Positions 60,980 to 64,000 of a DNA stretch of 64,000 bases are shown here, piece by piece. The DNA comes from Qipengyuania pacifica. GTDB lineage: Bacteria; Pseudomonadota; Alphaproteobacteria; Sphingomonadales; Sphingomonadaceae. The first letter of the stretch is position 1, and the number at the start of each line of letters is the position of its first letter. Made by a program: the position numbers and the translations under genes. Where the stretch lies: assembly GCF_019857205.1 (NCBI RefSeq), contig NZ_JAHWXO010000001.1, forward strand, positions 496,001-560,000, written 5' to 3'. Below the pieces are notes generated by a model, which saw only the letters and a list, made by a program, of their open reading frames with translations, searched no databases and was not told the DNA's origin.

Positions 60980-63003
60980 AATTCCTGCCCCTCCTCGCCT
61001 TCCTTGCCACGATGTTTGGCGCACCTGCGCTGGCCGAAGAAGTCGTGGCTTCGCCCGATGGCACCATCACCGTCACGGTCGATGTCAACGGCGAGGGCCG
61101 GCCTTTCTACCGCATCGACAAGGGAGGCAACGCCGTCTTCAGCGAAAGCCGGCTCGGCTTCCTGCTGACCGATCAGGACAAGCTCGAACGGCGCCTCGCC
61201 ATTACCGGCGCGACGCGGGCAATCCATGACGAAACATGGGAACAGCCGTGGGGCGAGCAACGCTTCGTGCGCGATCACCACAACGAACTGACAGTCCGTT
61301 TCGAGGAGGACAGCGACGAAAAGCGGCGTTTCGGCGTGACCTTCCGCGTGTTCGACGATGCAGTCGCCTTTCGCTATGTCTTTGACGACCGGAGCATGGG
61401 TGAGACACTGCGGGTCGCCGATGAGCTGACCGAATTCAATCTCGCGCAGGACGGCACGGCCTGGTGGATTCCCGGTGGCGAGTGGAATCGCTACGAATAT
61501 CTCTACGAAGAAACGCCGATCGACGCCGTGTCGATGGCGCACACGCCGATCACCTTCCGCATGGACGACGGCACGCATGTTGCCATTCACGAGGCTGCGC
61601 TGGTCGATTTCGCAGGGATGTGGATCAAGCGCACCACCGGGACCAACTTCCGTGCAACACTGGCGCCCACGGGTTCAGGCGCGGCACGTGCCGAGCGCGA
61701 CCTGTCCTTTGCAACGCCATGGCGCACGATCCGCGTTACCGACGACGCCGCGGGCCTTGCCGAGAGCCTCGTGGAGCTCAACCTCAACGAGCCGAACAGG
61801 CTCGGTGACGTCAGCTGGTTCAAACCGCACAAATATGTCGGTGTATGGTGGTCGCTCCACCTCGAGGAGGAAACCTGGGGTTCTGGCCCGAAGCACGGTG
61901 CCACCACCGAGAACGTGAAGCGCTACATCGACTTCGCTGCGGAAAACGGGTTCAAGGGCGTGCTGGTCGAAGGCTGGAATATCGGCTGGGATGGAAACTG
62001 GTTCTTCAACGGCAGCGAATTCAGTTTCACCGAAAGCTATCCCGATTACGACTTTGAGGAACTTGCCCGCTACGCTGCCGAAAAGGGCGTGCCGATCGTC
62101 GGCCATCACGAGACCAGCGGCGATGTCGGCAATTACGAAAGCCAGCTCGAAGCCGGGCTCGACCTGATGGCCGCACGCGGGGTGAAGGTCATCAAGTCCG
62201 GCTACGTCACCGACGCCTGCAACCTGCGCTACGTGCATCCCGATGGCCACGAGACGCGCGAATGCACTGAAAGCCAAGTGATGCAGCGCCACCACCTGAA
62301 AGTCGTGACCGAAGCGGCGAAGCGCAAAATCGCGATGAATCCGCACGAGCCGGTCAAGGATACCGGGCTGCGGCGCACCTATCCCAACTGGGTCAGCCGC
62401 GAGGGCGCGCGGGGTATGGAATTCAACGCCTGGGGCGTTCCTGCGAACGGTCCGGACCATATTCCGACCATGGTTTTCACTCGCTTGCTGTCAGGCCCAA
62501 TGGATTACACGCCGGGAATCCTCAGCTTGGAGGGCCGCGGCCAACCCCTGCAGATGACTATGGCGCGCGCGCTGGCCGAATATGTTCTGGTCTACTCCCC
62601 AATCCAGATGGTCGCCGATCTGCCCGAGCACTATGCCGAGCACAAGGATGCCTTCCAGTTCGTTAAGGACGTCCCGGCCGACTGGGCCGAAAGCCGCATC
62701 CTCGAAGGTGAGGTGGGCGACTACGTCGTTACCGCACGCAAGGACCGCAACAGCGCGGAGTGGTATATCGGTGGCGGCACCGATGCGAGCGAGCGCTCGG
62801 TCTCGCTGGCGCTCGATTTCCTCGATCCGGGCAAGTCCTATCGCGCCGAAATCTATCGTGATGCGGCAACGGCGCATTTCGAAGGCCCTACTCGCTTCGA
62901 TATCGTCGTCGAGCAACGCGACCTGACCGCGACCGATCGCCTCGACCTGCGCATGGCTCCCGGTGGCGGTTTTGCCGTTCGGCTGGTACCGATCGAGGGG
63001 TGA
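60976..63003 (+). CDS. susB: GH97 alpha-glucosidase (SusB-like)
   Basis: A 675-residue enzyme with a signal peptide ending ALA-EE. The N-terminal beta-sandwich is followed by a TIM barrel with KGVLVEGWNIGWDGNW, IVGHHETSGDVGNYE (about residue 375) and NPHEPVKDTGLRRTYPNW (about 454), typical of GH97 and its calcium-binding and catalytic Glu residues. By family it releases glucose from maltooligosaccharides in the periplasm. It overlaps both neighbours by 4 bases. Confidence 0.92.
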   Translation: MKFLPLLAFLATMFGAPALAEEVVASPDGTITVTVDVNGEGRPFYRIDKGGNAVFSESRLGFLLTDQDKLERRLAITGATRAIHDETWEQPWGEQRFVRDHHNELTVRFEEDSDEKRRFGVTFRVFDDAVAFRYVFDDRSMGETLRVADELTEFNLAQDGTAWWIPGGEWNRYEYLYEETPIDAVSMAHTPITFRMDDGTHVAIHEAALVDFAGMWIKRTTGTNFRATLAPTGSGAARAERDLSFATPWRTIRVTDDAAGLAESLVELNLNEPNRLGDVSWFKPHKYVGVWWSLHLEEETWGSGPKHGATTENVKRYIDFAAENGFKGVLVEGWNIGWDGNWFFNGSEFSFTESYPDYDFEELARYAAEKGVPIVGHHETSGDVGNYESQLEAGLDLMAARGVKVIKSGYVTDACNLRYVHPDGHETRECTESQVMQRHHLKVVTEAAKRKIAMNPHEPVKDTGLRRTYPNWVSREGARGMEFNAWGVPANGPDHIPTMVFTRLLSGPMDYTPGILSLEGRGQPLQMTMARALAEYVLVYSPIQMVADLPEHYAEHKDAFQFVKDVPADWAESRILEGEVGDYVVTARKDRNSAEWYIGGGTDASERSVSLALDFLDPGKSYRAEIYRDAATAHFEGPTRFDIVVEQRDLTATDRLDLRMAPGGGFAVRLVPIEG

Positions 63004-64000
63004 CAGAAAGCAAACCTCCACGCGTGGTAGTGCTGGGTGGGGGCAGCGCGGGCTGGATCACCGCCTGCCTGCTGCACCATCGCTGGCATTCGCGCGGCGG
63101 ACAGGTCACCGTCGTCGAAAGTCCCGAGATCGGGATAATCGGTGTCGGAGAGGGGTCGACGCCGCAACTGAAAGCTTTCTTCGACCATCTCGGCATCGAC
63201 GAAGCCGACTGGATGGCCGCGTGCGATGCCACCTACAAGCTCGGTATCCGCTTTACCGGCTGGAGCGAGCGGCCGTGTTTCGAGAGCTATTTCCATTCCT
63301 TCCCGGGGCCCGTCGACCTGCATACCGAACCGGGTTTCGTGCATAATTGCGCGCTTCGCCGGCGGGGTTTCGATGTGCCCGCCCATCCCGACGACTGGTT
63401 TCTCGCCGAGGTCCTGGCGAGAGAACACAGGGGCCCGCACCCGCGGGACAACTTCCCCTTCATGCCCAGTTACGGCTACCACTTCGATGCCCACAAACTG
63501 GGGAAGCTCCTGCGCGACTGGGCGACCGAACGCGGCGTATTGCACCGGCCCCTCAGGGTGACCGATGTGGAACAGGGTACCCAGACCGAGATCGCCGCGC
63601 TCCTCTGCGAGGACGGGACACGGATCGAGGGCGACATCTTCGTCGATTGTTCCGGATTCCGCTCGGTCCTCGCGCAACAGACGCTGGGTGCACAGTTCAT
63701 TCCGTTCGGCAACAACCTGTTCAACGATCGCGCGGTGGTTCTGCCTTCTGCGCATAGTACCCGCTTCAAGCCGCAGACCGATAGTATCGCGATGCGCGCC
63801 GGATGGCGGTGGTCGATCCCGCTGACGACGCGGGCCGGCAATGGCTACGTCTATTCATCGAAGTACGTATCTGACGAAGACGCCGAAGCGGAATTGCGCG
63901 AAGCGATCGGGATGCAGGACGAAGGCGAAGCGCGTATTCTGGAGATGCGGGTTGGTCGGATCGCCGAGACCTGGACCGGCAATTGTCTAGCTGCCGGCCT
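63000..64000 (+). CDS. Flavin-dependent tryptophan-halogenase-like protein (second copy, cut by the window end)
   Basis: An open frame from GTG 63000 to the end of the window (333 residues seen). The FAD-binding GGGSAGW is at residues 13-19, a Lys80 in ATYKLGI matches the catalytic Lys of PrnA, and GWRWSIP (268-274) is the halogenase signature. It differs strongly from the first copy, so it is a separate paralogue and not a recent duplicate. Its start overlaps the GH97 stop. The C-terminus lies beyond the window. Confidence 0.88.
   Translation, partial: MTESKPPRVVVLGGGSAGWITACLLHHRWHSRGGQVTVVESPEIGIIGVGEGSTPQLKAFFDHLGIDEADWMAACDATYKLGIRFTGWSERPCFESYFHSFPGPVDLHTEPGFVHNCALRRRGFDVPAHPDDWFLAEVLAREHRGPHPRDNFPFMPSYGYHFDAHKLGKLLRDWATERGVLHRPLRVTDVEQGTQTEIAALLCEDGTRIEGDIFVDCSGFRSVLAQQTLGAQFIPFGNNLFNDRAVVLPSAHSTRFKPQTDSIAMRAGWRWSIPLTTRAGNGYVYSSKYVSDEDAEAELREAIGMQDEGEARILEMRVGRIAETWTGNCLAAG

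Noticed and set aside
1-64000. tRNA, rRNA, CRISPR array, transposase or integrase
   Set aside because: Looked for cloverleaf ends, spaced repeats and transposase-like frames; none could be supported.

Overview
The window looks like a chromosomal segment of an aerobic, GC-rich alphaproteobacterium of the Sphingomonadales, most likely Erythrobacteraceae or a close relative. This is inferred from protein character and gene order: a sigma-54/sigma-28 flagellar hierarchy with fliK-fliLMNOPQR-flhB and flgBCDEFGHIJKL-motAB blocks, Caulobacter/Xanthomonas-type TonB-dependent receptors, and flavin halogenases inside a maltodextrin locus. No database search was possible. No rRNA, tRNA, CRISPR array or intact insertion sequence was found.

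Layout. (1) 1-3.9 kb: housekeeping genes (acyltransferase, DUF1295 membrane protein, TetR regulator, AI-2E permease) and a PilZ protein. (2) 4.1-36.9 kb: an almost complete flagellar locus in three blocks. Flagellin diverges from a sigma-54 activator that heads fliEFGHIJ-fliK-fliLMNOPQR-flhB-fliDS. A leftward block holds fliA, flhA, a lytic transglycosylase, flgN, flgM, flgA and an unusual second MotA/ExbB-like channel pair. A rightward block holds flgBCDEFGHIJKL-motAB. Four near-consensus sigma-54 promoters (fliK, transglycosylase, flgA, flgB) and two sigma-28-type promoters of identical layout (flagellin, flgM) can be read directly, so the expected cascade sigma-54/activator, then FliA/FlgM, then flagellin is visible in the DNA. 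(3) 37.0-41.0 kb: a TonB-dependent receptor overlapping a PhoD-type phosphatase gene. (4) 41.0-48.7 kb: a visibly AT-richer island with a LuxR-type regulator divergent from a four-gene chaperone-usher pilus operon. It is bounded by two gene remnants, a DJ-1/PfpI C-terminus and a sunset-like domain, which suggests an insertion. (5) 48.7-64.0 kb: a maltodextrin/starch utilisation locus. A LacI regulator lies between a leftward operon (MFS sugar transporter, GH13 amylase) and a rightward operon (TonB receptor, flavin halogenase, GH13, GH13 alpha-glucosidase, GH97, second flavin halogenase cut by the window end). The five genes after the receptor overlap at every junction by 4 bases. Sites with an ATAC/GTAT core lie in front of both operons and are candidate LacI operators.

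How it works together. The receptor would import maltodextrins across the outer membrane, periplasmic GH13 and GH97 enzymes would trim them, the MFS transporter would move maltose or glucose inward, and LacI would switch both arms. The role of the two halogenases in this locus is the main open biological question. The second channel pair in the flagellar block is the best candidate for an undescribed component.
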